DNA from: Synergistaceae bacterium
Lineage (GTDB): Bacteria; Synergistota; Synergistia; Synergistales; Aminobacteriaceae
Assembly (NCBI GenBank): GCA_031277095.1
Contig: JAISLU010000100.1
Location: forward strand, 1 to 60,590
Direction: 5' to 3'
DNA: 60,590 bases
The notes below the pieces were generated by a model. The model saw only the letters and a list, made by a program, of their open reading frames with translations, was not told the origin of the DNA and did no database searches. Below, one piece after another: positions 40,358-49,993 of this stretch. The position numbers were made by a program, and so were the translations under genes. The stretch's first letter is position 1, and each line of letters opens with the position of its first letter.

Positions 40358-40390
40358 AAAACATAAACTGGAAAACATAAACAGAAAAAA

Positions 40391-41698
40391 ATGAACAGGA
40401 AAACCCTGGATTGGGGCAAAGTGGATTGGGACGGCTTGGAACGGGATCTGATCGCGAGGCGGCGAGACCTGCACAAGTATCCCGAGAGCGCTTGGACGGA
40501 GTTCCGCACGTCTTCCCTGGTGGCCCATCGCCTGGAGGAGCTGGGTTACGACCTGACGGCGGGACTGGACACGGTGGAGTTCTCGGCGGTCATGGGGCGC
40601 CCTCCTCGGTCCGAGATCGACGCCCATATCCAGCGGGCGAAGGAGCAGGGAGGCGATGCCGGGTGGATCGACAAAATGAGGGAATATCCCGGGGTGGTGG
40701 GCACCCTTAGAACCGGCAGGCCGGGCCCTGTCGTTTCGATCCGTTTCGATATGGACTGCGTCGACGTCGACGAGACGAAGATCCCCGATCATCGCCCCAA
40801 CAAGGAGGGGTTTGCCAGCGTCAACAATCTGCTGATGCACGCCTGCGGCCACGACGCCCACACTTCTATGGGGTTGGGGTTAGCTACGGTGTTGGCGGCG
40901 GTGAAGGACGATCTGAAAGGGGAGGTTCGGTTGATCTTTCAGCCGGGCGAAGAGGGGTGCCGAGGGGCCTACGCCATGACGCGAAAGGGCGTCGTCGACG
41001 GGTCGGATTACTTTCTGGCCATGCACATCGGCGGCGGCGTTCCCAGCGGGAAGTTCGGGCTGAACTCCCTGGGCTATCTCTGCACCACCAAATTCGACGT
41101 GGAGTTCACCGGCCGGCCGGCTCACGCCGCAGGGGCCCCTCAGGAGGGGCACAACGCTCTGTTGGCCGCTGCTGCCGCCGCCCTTTCCCTTCACGGTATC
41201 GCTCCCCACCGGGAGGGCTCCATGCGCGTCAACGTAGGGGTGCTGAACGCGGGCACTGGGCGCAACGTTATCGCGGGCAAAGCCCTCATGAAGGCCGAGA
41301 CGCGGGGGCAAACCCAGAACATCGCGGATTACGTCTACAAACGCGCTCAGGAAATCATTCAAGGCGCGGCCGCCATGTACGAGACCGAGGTGACGGTACT
41401 CAAGGCCGGAGCGGGGACGGACGCAGCCGGGGACGCTCCCCTTGTGGCCAAGGTGGGAGAGGCGATCCGGGAGTCGGGTCTTTTCCAAGAGGTTCTCGAA
41501 ACCGTTCAGGGCGGAGGCAGCGAAGACGCCACCTGGATGATGCGCCGGGTGCAGGAACTCGGCGGGCAGGCAACCTACCTGGCCTTGGGGTCGAATATTG
41601 CCGCGCCGCACCACAACGGATGCTTCGACATCGACGAAAGCACCATGCTCCTGGGCGTCAAGGCCCTCGCCGCCATTATCGACAAGCTCATGCAATAA
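40391..41698 (+). CDS. M20-family amidohydrolase (aminobenzoyl-glutamate/peptide type)
   Basis: The 435-residue zinc hydrolase is of the M20D/AbgA kind. Metal-binding motifs: HACGHDAHTS (~154-163), FQPGEEGCRGA and LAMHIGGGVPSG; dimerisation-domain signature VEFTGRPAHAAGAPQEGHNAL; last metal ligand in APHHNGCFDID. Likely substrates are N-acyl amino acids or aminobenzoyl-glutamate-like amides. Between codY and this gene a 14-base unit (GAAAACATAAAC) is duplicated at 40357-40384. Regulation by CodY is possible given its position. Confidence 0.88.
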   Translation: MNRKTLDWGKVDWDGLERDLIARRRDLHKYPESAWTEFRTSSLVAHRLEELGYDLTAGLDTVEFSAVMGRPPRSEIDAHIQRAKEQGGDAGWIDKMREYPGVVGTLRTGRPGPVVSIRFDMDCVDVDETKIPDHRPNKEGFASVNNLLMHACGHDAHTSMGLGLATVLAAVKDDLKGEVRLIFQPGEEGCRGAYAMTRKGVVDGSDYFLAMHIGGGVPSGKFGLNSLGYLCTTKFDVEFTGRPAHAAGAPQEGHNALLAAAAAALSLHGIAPHREGSMRVNVGVLNAGTGRNVIAGKALMKAETRGQTQNIADYVYKRAQEIIQGAAAMYETEVTVLKAGAGTDAAGDAPLVAKVGEAIRESGLFQEVLETVQGGGSEDATWMMRRVQELGGQATYLALGSNIAAPHHNGCFDIDESTMLLGVKALAAIIDKLMQ

Positions 41699-41793
41699 CC
41701 AACCCCCCACACCTGCCCAGTTCCAGTATCCAAGAGGGATGCAGAGGGGATTCGCGCAGTAATCGGAATGACTAAATCGAAATCGTCACAAAT

Positions 41794-41830
41794 AAAGCGA
41801 AAAAGACCCCTGTTGGATCTCTTTCGCTTT
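41794..41830. terminator. Bidirectional terminator between the M20 gene and rpsI
   Basis: AAAGCGAAAAAGA (41794-41806) pairs with TCTCTTTCGCTTT (41818-41830) around an 11-base loop. The stem starts and ends with A- and T-rich arms, so both strands read as stem plus T-rich tail. It lies between two convergent genes and can serve both. Confidence 0.75.
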
Positions 41831-41934
41831 TGTTTGTTGATTTTCGCTTGTTGATTTTGTTTGTTGAGCGAGTTTTACGGGCGTTATTGATGGATTTGAT
41901 TGTTGAATTTGTGGATTTGTTTTTTGTCCGCCGG

Positions 41935-42330
41935 TTAACGCTTGGAGTACTGCCTCTTGCCCCGGGCGCCCTTTTGACCGAATTTCTTGCGTTCGACCAT
42001 ACGGGGATCGCGGGTGAGAAGCCCCTCTTTCTTCAAAGCTGGACGTAAATCGGGGTTTAGTTTGATCAGCGCGCGAGCGATGCCCATTTTGGCGGCGCCC
42101 GCCTGTCCCGTCAATCCGCCGCCGCTCGCACGGACGAAAACGTCCACCTTGCCCTCCAGGCTCGCCACCTTCAAAGACTGGAACACCTGGGACTGCCAGA
42201 CGAGGCGCGGGAAATAATCCTCCACCGTCCTGTCGTTGATCTTTATTTCTCCGTTACCCGGGCGCACCCTCACCCTGGCCAACGCGTTCTTGCGCCTGCC
42301 GGTCCCCCAGAAATAACTGTTCTCCTGCAT
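41935..42330 (-). CDS. rpsI: 30S ribosomal protein S9
   Basis: The 131-residue protein has the standard S9 features: TGRRKNALARVRVRPGNG at the start, GGGLTGQAGA, and the basic tail RDPRMVERKKFGQKGARGKRQYSKR that reaches the ribosomal P site. The start at 42330 is preceded by AGGAGGAGAG. It follows rplM on the same strand, as in almost all bacteria. Confidence 0.97.
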   Translation of the reverse strand: MQENSYFWGTGRRKNALARVRVRPGNGEIKINDRTVEDYFPRLVWQSQVFQSLKVASLEGKVDVFVRASGGGLTGQAGAAKMGIARALIKLNPDLRPALKKEGLLTRDPRMVERKKFGQKGARGKRQYSKR

Positions 42331-42373
42331 CGACTCTCTCCTCCTGATTTTAATGACTCATCCTGATTTAAAA

Positions 42374-42805
42374 CTAAAGATCAAGCACTACAGGCGACTG
42401 AGCGGCGTGAGGGTGGTTCGGGCCTGCATAAACTTTCAACTTGCGCTCATACTTGAGACGCGTCTTAGGGAGCATCCCCTTTACAACGTGTTCAAACAAA
42501 AATTCCGGCCTTTTTTGCAGCATGACATCCCACGAAATCGAGCGATACCCGCCGCTGTGTCCCGTATGATAATGGTAATGTGACTGAGAGCCCTTCTTCC
42601 CCGTCAACTTGACCTTCTCCGCGTTCACGACGATGACGAAATCGCCCGTGTCGACATGGGGAGTGAAGGTGGGCCTGTGTTTTCCCGTCAATATACGCGC
42701 AATTTGCGCCGCTAACCGGCCTGCAGGCCTGTCCGTGGCGTCCACCACGAACCACTGCCTTTCCACCGTTTCGTTTCTAGCCAAATAAGAACCGCTGCCT
42801 GCCAT
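42374..42805 (-). CDS. rplM: 50S ribosomal protein L13
   Basis: The 143-residue protein has the L13 core: WFVVDATDRPAGRLAAQIARIL, GKHRPTFTPHVDTGDFVIVVNA, and MLPKTRLK. The ribosome site TTGAGGAGG lies ahead of the ATG at 42805. It is the first gene of the rplM-rpsI operon. Confidence 0.97.
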   Translation of the reverse strand: MAGSGSYLARNETVERQWFVVDATDRPAGRLAAQIARILTGKHRPTFTPHVDTGDFVIVVNAEKVKLTGKKGSQSHYHYHTGHSGGYRSISWDVMLQKRPEFLFEHVVKGMLPKTRLKYERKLKVYAGPNHPHAAQSPVVLDL

Positions 42806-42989
42806 TTTGTTGCCTCCTCAAGGAACTGAACATAGAGGAATCGTCTCGATTCACTCTCGGGGAAACCACATAAACCACACAAAACTCACACTTTCGGAAA
42901 TCTTTTCGGAAACGTGGCAGGGGGCCCTTCCGATAAAAATCCGTTCTTGCGCAATTTGCGCGTTTTATATTTTCCCCGACAAACCCTTA
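42806..42989 (-). promoter_or_regulatory. Leader region of the rplM-rpsI operon
   Basis: The 184 bases before rplM contain a tight hairpin, GAATCG-tct-CGATTC (42838-42852), close to the ribosome site, and a duplicated TTTCGGAAA element (42891-42914). L13 operons in several phyla are autoregulated through a leader RNA. This hairpin is a candidate for such control, but I could not match it to a known leader consensus. Confidence 0.3.
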
Positions 42990-44030
42990 CTATTTTATAC
43001 GAACAAGGCGGTCGTTAGCAAGTACCCCCGGCAATCTTCCTCGTTTTGCCACAGGGCGTCCCTCGATCTCTTTGATATCCATGGTCATGTCGATGGGGGG
43101 CGCGTGGGCGATGAAGCTGCCCACCCCAAAAACGTCCGCTCCTGAAGCTGAAAGCTCGGCGATCCGTCCGGGGTTCAGCCCTCCCGAAACGACAATCTGC
43201 ACATGCCGAAAAGAGGCCATATCCAACCGGCAGCGAATTTCCCTCACCAGATCCGGTGTGACGCCGCCCCGCTCTCCTGGCGTGTCGAGGCGGATCGCGC
43301 CTAATTTTTCGCCCAAAGCCTCCGCCAGTCTCAAAGTCTCTTCGGCTTCGTCCTTGAAGGTATCCACCAGGAAAATACGGGCGATCTGGGGAGGAAGCTC
43401 CGCGTCGTAGGCCTTGGCCAGAGAAAGGGTGTCGCCTACAATCAATACCGCGGCGTGGGGAACGGTTCCCGAGGGTTCCTTTCCCGCCAACTTCGCTCCC
43501 AGAACGCTGCTGGCCCCGGCACAGCCGCCGAATTTTACCGCAATGCTGTCCATGACGGACGCCACGGCAGGATGTACATGACGGGCTCCGAAGGAAAGAA
43601 CCGGCTTGCCCCCCGCCGCCGCGACACACTCCCGCGCGGCGGTGGCCCAGCCGCTGGAGCTGGCGAGAAAACCCAAAAGAGTCGTCTCGAAGAGCCCAAA
43701 ATCGCCATAAGAACCGCGAATACGAAGTACGGTCTCCTTGGGGCCGAAGCGTTCTCCCTCGGGAAGTGCTTCGATTTCAAGCGGGCGATCTTTCAAAAGT
43801 TCCAGAACCTCTCCAACTCCGGCTAAAATTCCGTTTTGGCGGGGAAAAATTTCCGCCACGACCTGGGCGTCCAAACGTCCTACCGACGCGAGTACGTCGC
43901 GGGTATTGACAAAATAGACGTCCGTGGTGACTCCGGAACGTATTTCCTCGTGAGTGGCGCTGAGGAACCTTGTTCCATCCGCTTTGAAGTCGATGACATC
44001 CCTCAGGAAATTCAACATTATGTTGTCCAT
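42990..44030 (-). CDS. Nicotinate phosphoribosyltransferase-like protein
   Basis: The 346-residue protein matches the NAPRTase/QPRTase-type barrel: ATHEEIRSGVTTDVYFVNTRDVL near the start, SFGARHVHPAVA, FGGCAGASSVLGAKL, GTVPHAAVLIVGD, IRLDTPGERGG and VSGGLNPGRIAELSASGADVFGVGSFIA. The enzyme makes nicotinate mononucleotide for NAD salvage. The start is either 44030 or an ATG at 44018; neither has a strong ribosome site. secG lies 39 bases upstream in the same direction. Confidence 0.85.
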   Translation of the reverse strand: MDNIMLNFLRDVIDFKADGTRFLSATHEEIRSGVTTDVYFVNTRDVLASVGRLDAQVVAEIFPRQNGILAGVGEVLELLKDRPLEIEALPEGERFGPKETVLRIRGSYGDFGLFETTLLGFLASSSGWATAARECVAAAGGKPVLSFGARHVHPAVASVMDSIAVKFGGCAGASSVLGAKLAGKEPSGTVPHAAVLIVGDTLSLAKAYDAELPPQIARIFLVDTFKDEAEETLRLAEALGEKLGAIRLDTPGERGGVTPDLVREIRCRLDMASFRHVQIVVSGGLNPGRIAELSASGADVFGVGSFIAHAPPIDMTMDIKEIEGRPVAKRGRLPGVLANDRLVRIK

Positions 44031-44069
44031 ATTTTTTGTACGACGTCGCGAAAATTTATGCCGTCGTTT

Positions 44070-44288
44070 TTATATCAAAATCAACAGGATGGAAGACAGC
44101 ATAAAAAACCCCGCAAGAACGATCGTCAATTTCGTCAAGCTCGTGAAGCGCTGCCATTGACCGGCGTCTGCCTGGGTGCCTCCGCCGAATGCGCCGCCAA
44201 ATCCCCCTTGCTTGCGATGCTGCAGCAACACGACTGCCGTCAATATTACGCTCAAAACAATGTGGATCAGGGACAAAAACGTTTTCAT
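44070..44288 (-). CDS. secG: Protein translocase subunit SecG
   Basis: The 72-residue protein has two membrane helices (LIHIVLSVILTAVVLL and LTIVLAGFFMLSSILLILI) separated by a Gly-rich loop with QGGFGGAFGGG, the SecG signature. The start is the ATG at 44288, since GAGGAGG stands 11 bases before; a longer frame to 44312 would put the ribosome site inside the gene. Confidence 0.92.
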   Translation of the reverse strand: MKTFLSLIHIVLSVILTAVVLLQHRKQGGFGGAFGGGTQADAGQWQRFTSLTKLTIVLAGFFMLSSILLILI

Positions 44289-44438
44289 CTGATTAAATTC
44301 CTCCTCATTCAAACTCGTCTATGTTAAAAATATATTAAAAAACTGCAACCGTTCAGACTTCAACAAGTGAAACCGGGCGCAGAAGGGCAAACAGTTACAC
44401 AATTCTATCATAGGAATCATGGCCCAGCGTACACCATC

Positions 44439-44463
44439 AAAAAAAGGCCGCTGAGAGCGGCCT
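44439..44463 (-). terminator. Terminator after the Synergist-CTERM gene
   Basis: AGGCCGCT and AGCGGCCT form an 8-bp stem with a 3-base loop (44445-44463). On the minus strand it is followed by seven T. It lies 32 bases after the stop of the gene at 44496-45575. Confidence 0.85.
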
Positions 44464-44495
44464 CCTGCTCGATCGGGATAGAACTCTCCCCCGCT

Positions 44496-45575
44496 TTATT
44501 TTTTCCGTCGGACCAATACCGCAGGGATCAACAGCGCCAACGCCCCCAACCCCAAGAAATCGCAGGACCCCCCGGCGTCGTCGAAGGTTCCGGTGGCATC
44601 GTCCTTGGCGAATATAACCACGCTCACCCGCGGGGTCTGTACCACACCTCCGTTAGGCAAAAAGTTAGCGAGAGGCACTCCTCCTGTCGTTGTTCCGGCA
44701 AAAGTGATTTGATAAACGAAATCCGTGTAAACGGGTTGGTAGTTGCTCGATTGATCGCCGCCAGGATTTCTAGCCGTGATTCTGACCCTCGCGATGGTCT
44801 GCGGCGGTATCTGCAGGGTGGGAGGGGTGGGAGTCAAACCCACCAAAGTAGGTGTAGTTGAGGTCCCTGTGAGGTCGGAGTCACTTTCCGGCAGAACCAC
44901 GGGGGCCATGTTGAAAGTACTGCTGTTCACCGGATACACATCGTAGTCGTTGTCGGGGTATGCGTCATTGAGGTAATCGTCTACCGCCGCATAAAGCTCC
45001 TTGGTCTGCGTCGCTTCCATATAGATAGACGACACCTTACGACCACTTTCATCCCAGAGGCTCATGCTCTTGGGGACGAAAAGATATTTGAAATCGGTGG
45101 CAACGGAAGTTTTTAGGCGAATAGGGAAAACTACAGTGGGGAAAGATCGCTCTCCGTTCAAATCTTTAATCGTAGTTGTGATCTGGATACTAAGGACACC
45201 GTCCACTACTCCTTGAGGAGTAATCTCCAGCAGATCCAAAATTGGCGAAAAATAAACATGAACAGTTACTCCATCGATAGTGGGATTTTGCTCGCTTGCC
45301 GGGATACCTATGGTGCTAGTCACGTTAGTTATGTCATGTGACGTCGCAACAGGTATCTCATTATAACTAAGCCATTCAAGCCTCAAAGAAAGTACTTCGT
45401 TAGTTTTGACTTCAATAAGGTCTCCTCGCTGAACCTCTACCCCATTATGAAACAAAGCGAACGTCGCCGGTGCTCGCACCTGATCGTCATTCGGCTCCGC
45501 CGCCCTCGCTTCCTCTACCCCTGCGCACAACAACACGACCACCAACATTACCAAAACGCTTATCGCTTTCCTCAC
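44496..45575 (-). CDS. Secreted surface protein with Synergist-CTERM sorting tail
   Basis: A GTG at 45575 follows TGGAGGG by eight bases and begins a signal peptide (RKAISVLVMLVVVLLCAGVEEARA). The 359-residue product has beta-rich regions (~30-210) resembling cohesin- or Ig-like folds, then a Pro/Thr-rich part. It ends with Gly-Gly-Ser-Cys, a 16-residue hydrophobic helix (LGLGALALLIPAVLV) and RRKK. This tripartite tail matches the Synergist-CTERM protein-sorting signal, in which a protease removes the tail, probably with lipid attachment at the Cys. It is a strong lineage marker. Ligand or function is unknown. Confidence 0.8.
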   Translation of the reverse strand: MRKAISVLVMLVVVLLCAGVEEARAAEPNDDQVRAPATFALFHNGVEVQRGDLIEVKTNEVLSLRLEWLSYNEIPVATSHDITNVTSTIGIPASEQNPTIDGVTVHVYFSPILDLLEITPQGVVDGVLSIQITTTIKDLNGERSFPTVVFPIRLKTSVATDFKYLFVPKSMSLWDESGRKVSSIYMEATQTKELYAAVDDYLNDAYPDNDYDVYPVNSSTFNMAPVVLPESDSDLTGTSTTPTLVGLTPTPPTLQIPPQTIARVRITARNPGGDQSSNYQPVYTDFVYQITFAGTTTGGVPLANFLPNGGVVQTPRVSVVIFAKDDATGTFDDAGGSCDFLGLGALALLIPAVLVRRKK

Positions 45576-45698
45576 GTTACGATCCCTCCACTGAAAAATC
45601 CAAATCTTGAGCTTCCTCGAAGCATCTTTGGAATATATGTTCACTTCGTACCAAATTATACCTTAAATTAACATATAAAATTGCGCGGCATCAGAACG

Positions 45699-46682
45699 TC
45701 AGAACGTCGGGACCTGGAGACCTTTTTCGGAATAATATTTGGCCGCTCCGGGGTGAATCTCAACGATGGCGCCGTAGAGGGCTTTATCGAAGGTGATGGA
45801 CTTCATCTTGTCGTGGATGGGGGCCAATTCCGACAGGTTTTCAAAAATGGCTTTCGTGATGTTGTACACCAGTTCCTCGGGCAGCTCGGCATCGCAGACC
45901 AGCACGGCGGTCACAGCGGGCGTCGGGGTGTCGCGGTCCACGCCGTTGTAGGTTCCGGCCGGTATCGCTTCCTTTATGAAAAAGGGATACGATCTGACCA
46001 GCTTGTCCAGCAAGTCGTCCTCGAAGGCCACGAGCCCTATTTCCTTCTGGGCAGCCAGGGCCGTGACGGCGGCGGTAGGAGAGCCCGCGACGACAAATCC
46101 CACGTCCAGCCGCCCGTCCAGAATCCCCTCCGCGGTGTCGGCGAAATCCAGGAAGTCCGTGTCGAGGTCGCCGTACTTGATGCCGGCAACGGAGAAAATT
46201 GCGCCCACGCTGTCCACCGTGCTGGACCCCGGGGCTCCGACGGAGACGCGTTTGCCCTTGATATCCGAAAAATTGCGAAGGCCGCTTTCCTTAGCCGCAA
46301 TGCAGTGTACGTGTTCGGGGTAAAGGGATGCGATCATCCTCAGATTCTCCACGGGACCCTGAAAGGGCCTTTCTCCCTCCATCGCGCGAAAAATTACGTC
46401 ACTTTGCGCCAGCGCCATCGCCGCTTCGTGTCTCGCAATCAGATCCACGTTCTCCGCGGAGGCGTCGCTGGCTTCGGCCACAGCTTCCACGTCCGGAAGG
46501 CGTCTGGTGATGAGGCGCGCCAGCCCGACGCCCAACGGGTAATAAACCCCCGCCGTTCCGCCGGTTGCTATGGACAAAAAAGTCTTACCCTCCGCCTGGG
46601 CCGTCTGCCCCACGCTCAGGCTCACAAAAAGCAAAAGAAGCAGCAATGCCTTATCCATCTTAAATATGAATACCCCTTCCAT
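45699..46682 (-). CDS. TAXI-family TRAP transporter solute-binding protein
   Basis: The 327-residue protein has a signal peptide (LLLLLLFVSLSVGQTAQA) and the TAXI pattern: LSIATGGTAGVYYPLGVGLARLI, ASAENVDLIARHEAAMALAQSDV and GAPGSSTVDSVGAIFSVAGI. Such receptors bind glutamate, 2-oxoglutarate or other acids for a fused DctQM membrane part. No membrane gene is adjacent, so the transporter partner must lie elsewhere. The start is uncertain: ATG at 46682, or at 46658, which gives a tighter signal peptide but lacks a well-placed ribosome site. Confidence 0.88.
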   Translation of the reverse strand: MEGVFIFKMDKALLLLLLFVSLSVGQTAQAEGKTFLSIATGGTAGVYYPLGVGLARLITRRLPDVEAVAEASDASAENVDLIARHEAAMALAQSDVIFRAMEGERPFQGPVENLRMIASLYPEHVHCIAAKESGLRNFSDIKGKRVSVGAPGSSTVDSVGAIFSVAGIKYGDLDTDFLDFADTAEGILDGRLDVGFVVAGSPTAAVTALAAQKEIGLVAFEDDLLDKLVRSYPFFIKEAIPAGTYNGVDRDTPTPAVTAVLVCDAELPEELVYNITKAIFENLSELAPIHDKMKSITFDKALYGAIVEIHPGAAKYYSEKGLQVPTF

Positions 46683-46799
46683 TAAAATCTCCCGGAGTCT
46701 CCCGAAGTTTTTGCGAGAGTTTCAGTCTTGGACTCAAAGCTCCACACTATCATAAACGGAAATTTTGATAACGACAAACAAGTTAAGTGCTTTCTATTA

Positions 46800-46828
46800 T
46801 TGATTAACCCTGACCTTTAAGTTAGAAT
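46800..46828 (+). promoter_or_regulatory. Sigma-70-type promoter upstream of ctsR-clpC
   Basis: TTGATT (46800-46805) and TAGAAT (46823-46828) are separated by exactly 17 bases and lie ~146 bases before the ctsR start. The spacer contains TGACC, which resembles one half of a CtsR heptad site, but the second half is not at the required spacing. Heat-shock repression by CtsR binding here is possible but not shown. Confidence 0.5.
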
Positions 46829-46974
46829 GGCAAAAATGTTGTGAACCAGTTGGCGGACCAGTTGAAAGGTGCAATTTGAAAGATGCAATTGCTGCAAAAT
46901 ATGTGGACGTTCAGTGTGGACGTTTAAATCGAGAAGTCTTAATTGAAGGAGTTTTTGTGAATGAGGTTTTTATC

Positions 46975-47457
46975 ATGTCCAATCTGACCCGAGTGATCGA
47001 ACAATATATCAACGAGCTCTTCGACGCGGGAAGCGAAGAATCCAGCGTCTCTTTGAGGCGCAAGGAAGTGGCCGCGTCCTTCGGGTGTGTTCCCAGTCAG
47101 ATCAATTACGTTTTGCGCAAGTGCTTCACCCCCGAAAAGGGGTATCTCGTGGAAAGCCAGAGGGGCGAACACGGTTACATCCGCATCGTGCGCCTGTCTT
47201 ACGAAAACTCCGAGGAGCGCGTGAAACACGTGGAGGAGATTGTGGGAGACTCCCTCTCCGAGCAGAGCTGTAAAAAACTTTTGGTCAATCTGCAAGAGAG
47301 AGGCTTGATAAAAGCGAGGGAACGTCTGATAATTGAAGTGGCACTGCGGCATATCGACGATTTGGGGCGCTCAGAGTTCGACCTGTCCCCCTATAAACGC
47401 AGCGTCATCCAAGCCGAAATGCTGAAGCGCGTACTGCGAAGTTTGGTGTTGGCCTGA
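46975..47457 (+). CDS. ctsR: CtsR transcriptional repressor of class III heat-shock genes
   Basis: The 160-residue protein is the normal CtsR length when started at the ATG at 46975 (GAGG eight bases upstream). Its winged-helix part (RRKEVAASFGCVPSQINYVLRKCFTPEKGYLVESQRGEHGYIRIV) with the Arg-Gly-rich wing is the family signature. It represses clp genes and releases DNA on heat. In Bacillus it is followed by mcsA and mcsB; here clpC follows directly, so arginine-phosphorylation control is apparently not part of this operon. Confidence 0.93.
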   Translation: MSNLTRVIEQYINELFDAGSEESSVSLRRKEVAASFGCVPSQINYVLRKCFTPEKGYLVESQRGEHGYIRIVRLSYENSEERVKHVEEIVGDSLSEQSCKKLLVNLQERGLIKARERLIIEVALRHIDDLGRSEFDLSPYKRSVIQAEMLKRVLRSLVLA

Positions 47458-47521
47458 AGCCCCTGAAAGCGCGGAGATTTTTTGCGCATAAAATTAAAAT
47501 TTGAAAGGTACACGACAAACC

Positions 47522-49993
47522 ATGTGGCAATTTTTTACCGAACGAGGAAAAACCGTGATCCAACTGGCCCACCGGGAGGCCCTGAAAATGGGCCACAACG
47601 TTATAGAACCGGAGCATATTCTCTTGGGGCTCATTTACGAGGGAAGCGGTGTGGCGTATCAGGCGATGGCCGCCTTGGGGCTGAACCTGAACGAGGTTCG
47701 CATTCAGATCGAAGACGCCCTGGGCCGTTCGGAGCCCACGTTGAAGGCTATCGATCTGCCCCTCAGCCCCAGGGTGAAAAAAGCATTGGAGCTGGCCATG
47801 CGAGAGGCTCGCAACATGGGCATCAACTACGTGGGGACCGAGCATATTCTTTTGGGGATTCTCTCAGACACCAGCAACATGGTCTCCCAGTATTTTCTGG
47901 CGATGGGGATCGACGTCTCCATGATGCACAAGCAGATCCTCGCCATCATACCGGAAAACACGGCGGTCGCCTCACCCCAAGGCGTGGAGCCCCTGGCCGA
48001 GAGATTGAAGAAGAAAGGGCGCACCAAGACCCCGACCTTGGATCAGTTGGGCATCGATTTGACTCAAAAGGGACGGGAGGGCGAGCTGGATCCCGTCATC
48101 GGAAGAAACAAGGAGATAAAGCGCCTGATGCAGGTTCTTTGTCGTCGAACCAAGTGCAACCCCGTCCTGATCGGAGACCCTGGGGTGGGGAAAACCGCCG
48201 TGGTCGAGGGCCTGGCCCAGCAGATCGCCGACGGCAACGTCCCCGAGCCCCTGCGGGACAAACGGGTCATTCAGCTCAACACGGGGACCCTCGTGGCCGG
48301 GACGAAATACCGGGGCGAGTTCGAGGAGCGTCTGCGCAAGATCGTCAAGGAACTGACCGACTCCAAAGAGGTCATTCTCTTTGTCGACGAGGTACACACC
48401 ATCGTCGGGGCCGGCAGCGCCGAGGGAACCGTGGACGCCGCCAACATATTGAAACCCAGCCTTTCCCGGGGTTTTTTCCAGCTCATCGGGGCGACGACCC
48501 AGGAGGAATACCGCAAGTACGTCGAGCGGGACGCCGCGTTGGAAAGGCGCTTCCAGCCCGTGAGGGTGGAAGAGCCCAGCGTCGCCGACTCCGTTCGTAT
48601 TTTGGAGGGGTTGAGGGACCGTTACGAAATACACCACCAGGCCGAAATAGAAGACGCGGCTCTTCGGGCTGCGGCGCAGCTCTCCGCGCGGTATATCAAA
48701 GACCGTTTCCTTCCCGACAAGGGCATCGATTTGGTGGACGAGGCGGGGGCCAGGGCGCGGCTTCGTACTCTGGATCCGCCGGAGTCCGTCCGCGAACTGG
48801 AACGGCGTTTGGAACTCACCCGCAGGGAAAAGGAGAGCGCCGTTACTGCCCAGAACTTCGAGCTGGCGGCGAAGCTGAGGGACGAGGAACACGCCTTGGC
48901 CGACGACTTGGAAAAAGCCCGCAGTGCTTGGCGCAGCAACGCAAGCACCCAGAGGGTCGTCGTCACGGCCGAGGACATCGCGGTGGTGGTCTCCGAACTC
49001 ACGGGCGTTCCCCTCGTCCAGTTGACGGAGGAGGAATCTACCCGGCTGCTTCGAATGGAGGAGGAGATATCCACCCGGCTCGTGGGGCAAAACGAGGCCA
49101 TCAGCGCCGTGTCCCGGGCGATACGCAGAGCCCGCAGCGGACTGCGGGATCCCAAGCGCCCCATAGGCAGCTTCCTGTTCATGGGGCCCACCGGCGTCGG
49201 TAAAACGGAGCTGGCGCGCTCTCTGGCGCGATTCCTGTTCGGCAGCGAAGACGCCATGATTCGCCTGGACATGAGCGAGTTCATGGAAAAACACGAGATC
49301 TCGAAACTCCTGGGGGCCCCCCCGGGCTACATTGGCCACGACAACGGCGGGAAGCTGACCGAAATGGTCCGTAGACGGCCTTATTCCGTAATCCTCTTCG
49401 ACGAGATAGAAAAAGCGCATCAAGAGGTGTACAACATCCTGCTCCAGATACTGGAAGACGGCCGGTTGACCGACGGCCAGGGGCGCAACGTGGACTTCCG
49501 CAACACCGTGGTGATCATGACCAGCAACGTGGGGGCCAGAGAGGCCACCCGCGGGAACCCCTTGGGCTTTGGCGAGTCGGGGGAGGCTCTGGACTGGGAA
49601 CGCATGAAAAAGATCATCCTGGACGAATCCCAAAAACTCTTCAGGCCCGAATTTTTGAACCGTATCGACGAGATGGTGGTGTTCCGGCCTCTGTCCCGGG
49701 AAAATCTTCTGCGCATCGTGGAGATCATGCTCTCCGACGTTCAAACGCGCCTGGAGGAGCAGGGTATCGGGATCGGTGTGGAAACCGAGGCCAAGGCCAT
49801 GATCTTGGACAAGGGTTTTCAACCCAAGTTCGGAGCGCGCCCCCTGCGGCGCGCCATCCAGTCCATGATCGAGGATAAACTTGCCGACTCCGTTCTTTCC
49901 GGCAAAATTGCCAAAGGAACTACCGTCGTCATAAAGGTTTCCGGCAATGAGATTTCGCTCGACACCGATGAAGCCGTCGTACACACGGAATAA
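47522..49993 (+). CDS. clpC: ClpC AAA+ chaperone
   Basis: The 823-residue HSP100 unfoldase for ClpP has two Clp-N repeats (residues ~1-145), AAA-1 with GDPGVGKT, a UVR/M-domain segment ([24 protein letters not shown], ~440-470), AAA-2 with GPTGVGKT and [11 protein letters not shown], and a C-terminal D2-small domain. The start [20 protein letters not shown] is typical. It is downstream of ctsR with a 64-base gap. The clpP gene is not in the window. Confidence 0.95.
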   Translation: MWQFFTERGKTVIQLAHREALKMGHNVIEPEHILLGLIYEGSGVAYQAMAALGLNLNEVRIQIEDALGRSEPTLKAIDLPLSPRVKKALELAMREARNMGINYVGTEHILLGILSDTSNMVSQYFLAMGIDVSMMHKQILAIIPENTAVASPQGVEPLAERLKKKGRTKTPTLDQLGIDLTQKGREGELDPVIGRNKEIKRLMQVLCRRTKCNPVLIGDPGVGKTAVVEGLAQQIADGNVPEPLRDKRVIQLNTGTLVAGTKYRGEFEERLRKIVKELTDSKEVILFVDEVHTIVGAGSAEGTVDAANILKPSLSRGFFQLIGATTQEEYRKYVERDAALERRFQPVRVEEPSVADSVRILEGLRDRYEIHHQAEIEDAALRAAAQLSARYIKDRFLPDKGIDLVDEAGARARLRTLDPPESVRELERRLELTRREKESAVTAQNFELAAKLRDEEHALADDLEKARSAWRSNASTQRVVVTAEDIAVVVSELTGVPLVQLTEEESTRLLRMEEEISTRLVGQNEAISAVSRAIRRARSGLRDPKRPIGSFLFMGPTGVGKTELARSLARFLFGSEDAMIRLDMSEFMEKHEISKLLGAPPGYIGHDNGGKLTEMVRRRPYSVILFDEIEKAHQEVYNILLQILEDGRLTDGQGRNVDFRNTVVIMTSNVGAREATRGNPLGFGESGEALDWERMKKIILDESQKLFRPEFLNRIDEMVVFRPLSRENLLRIVEIMLSDVQTRLEEQGIGIGVETEAKAMILDKGFQPKFGARPLRRAIQSMIEDKLADSVLSGKIAKGTTVVIKVSGNEISLDTDEAVVHTE

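Noticed and set aside
46800-46828. A canonical CtsR operator in the ctsR promoter
   Set aside because: Only one heptad-like half is present; the second half overlaps it instead of being three bases away.
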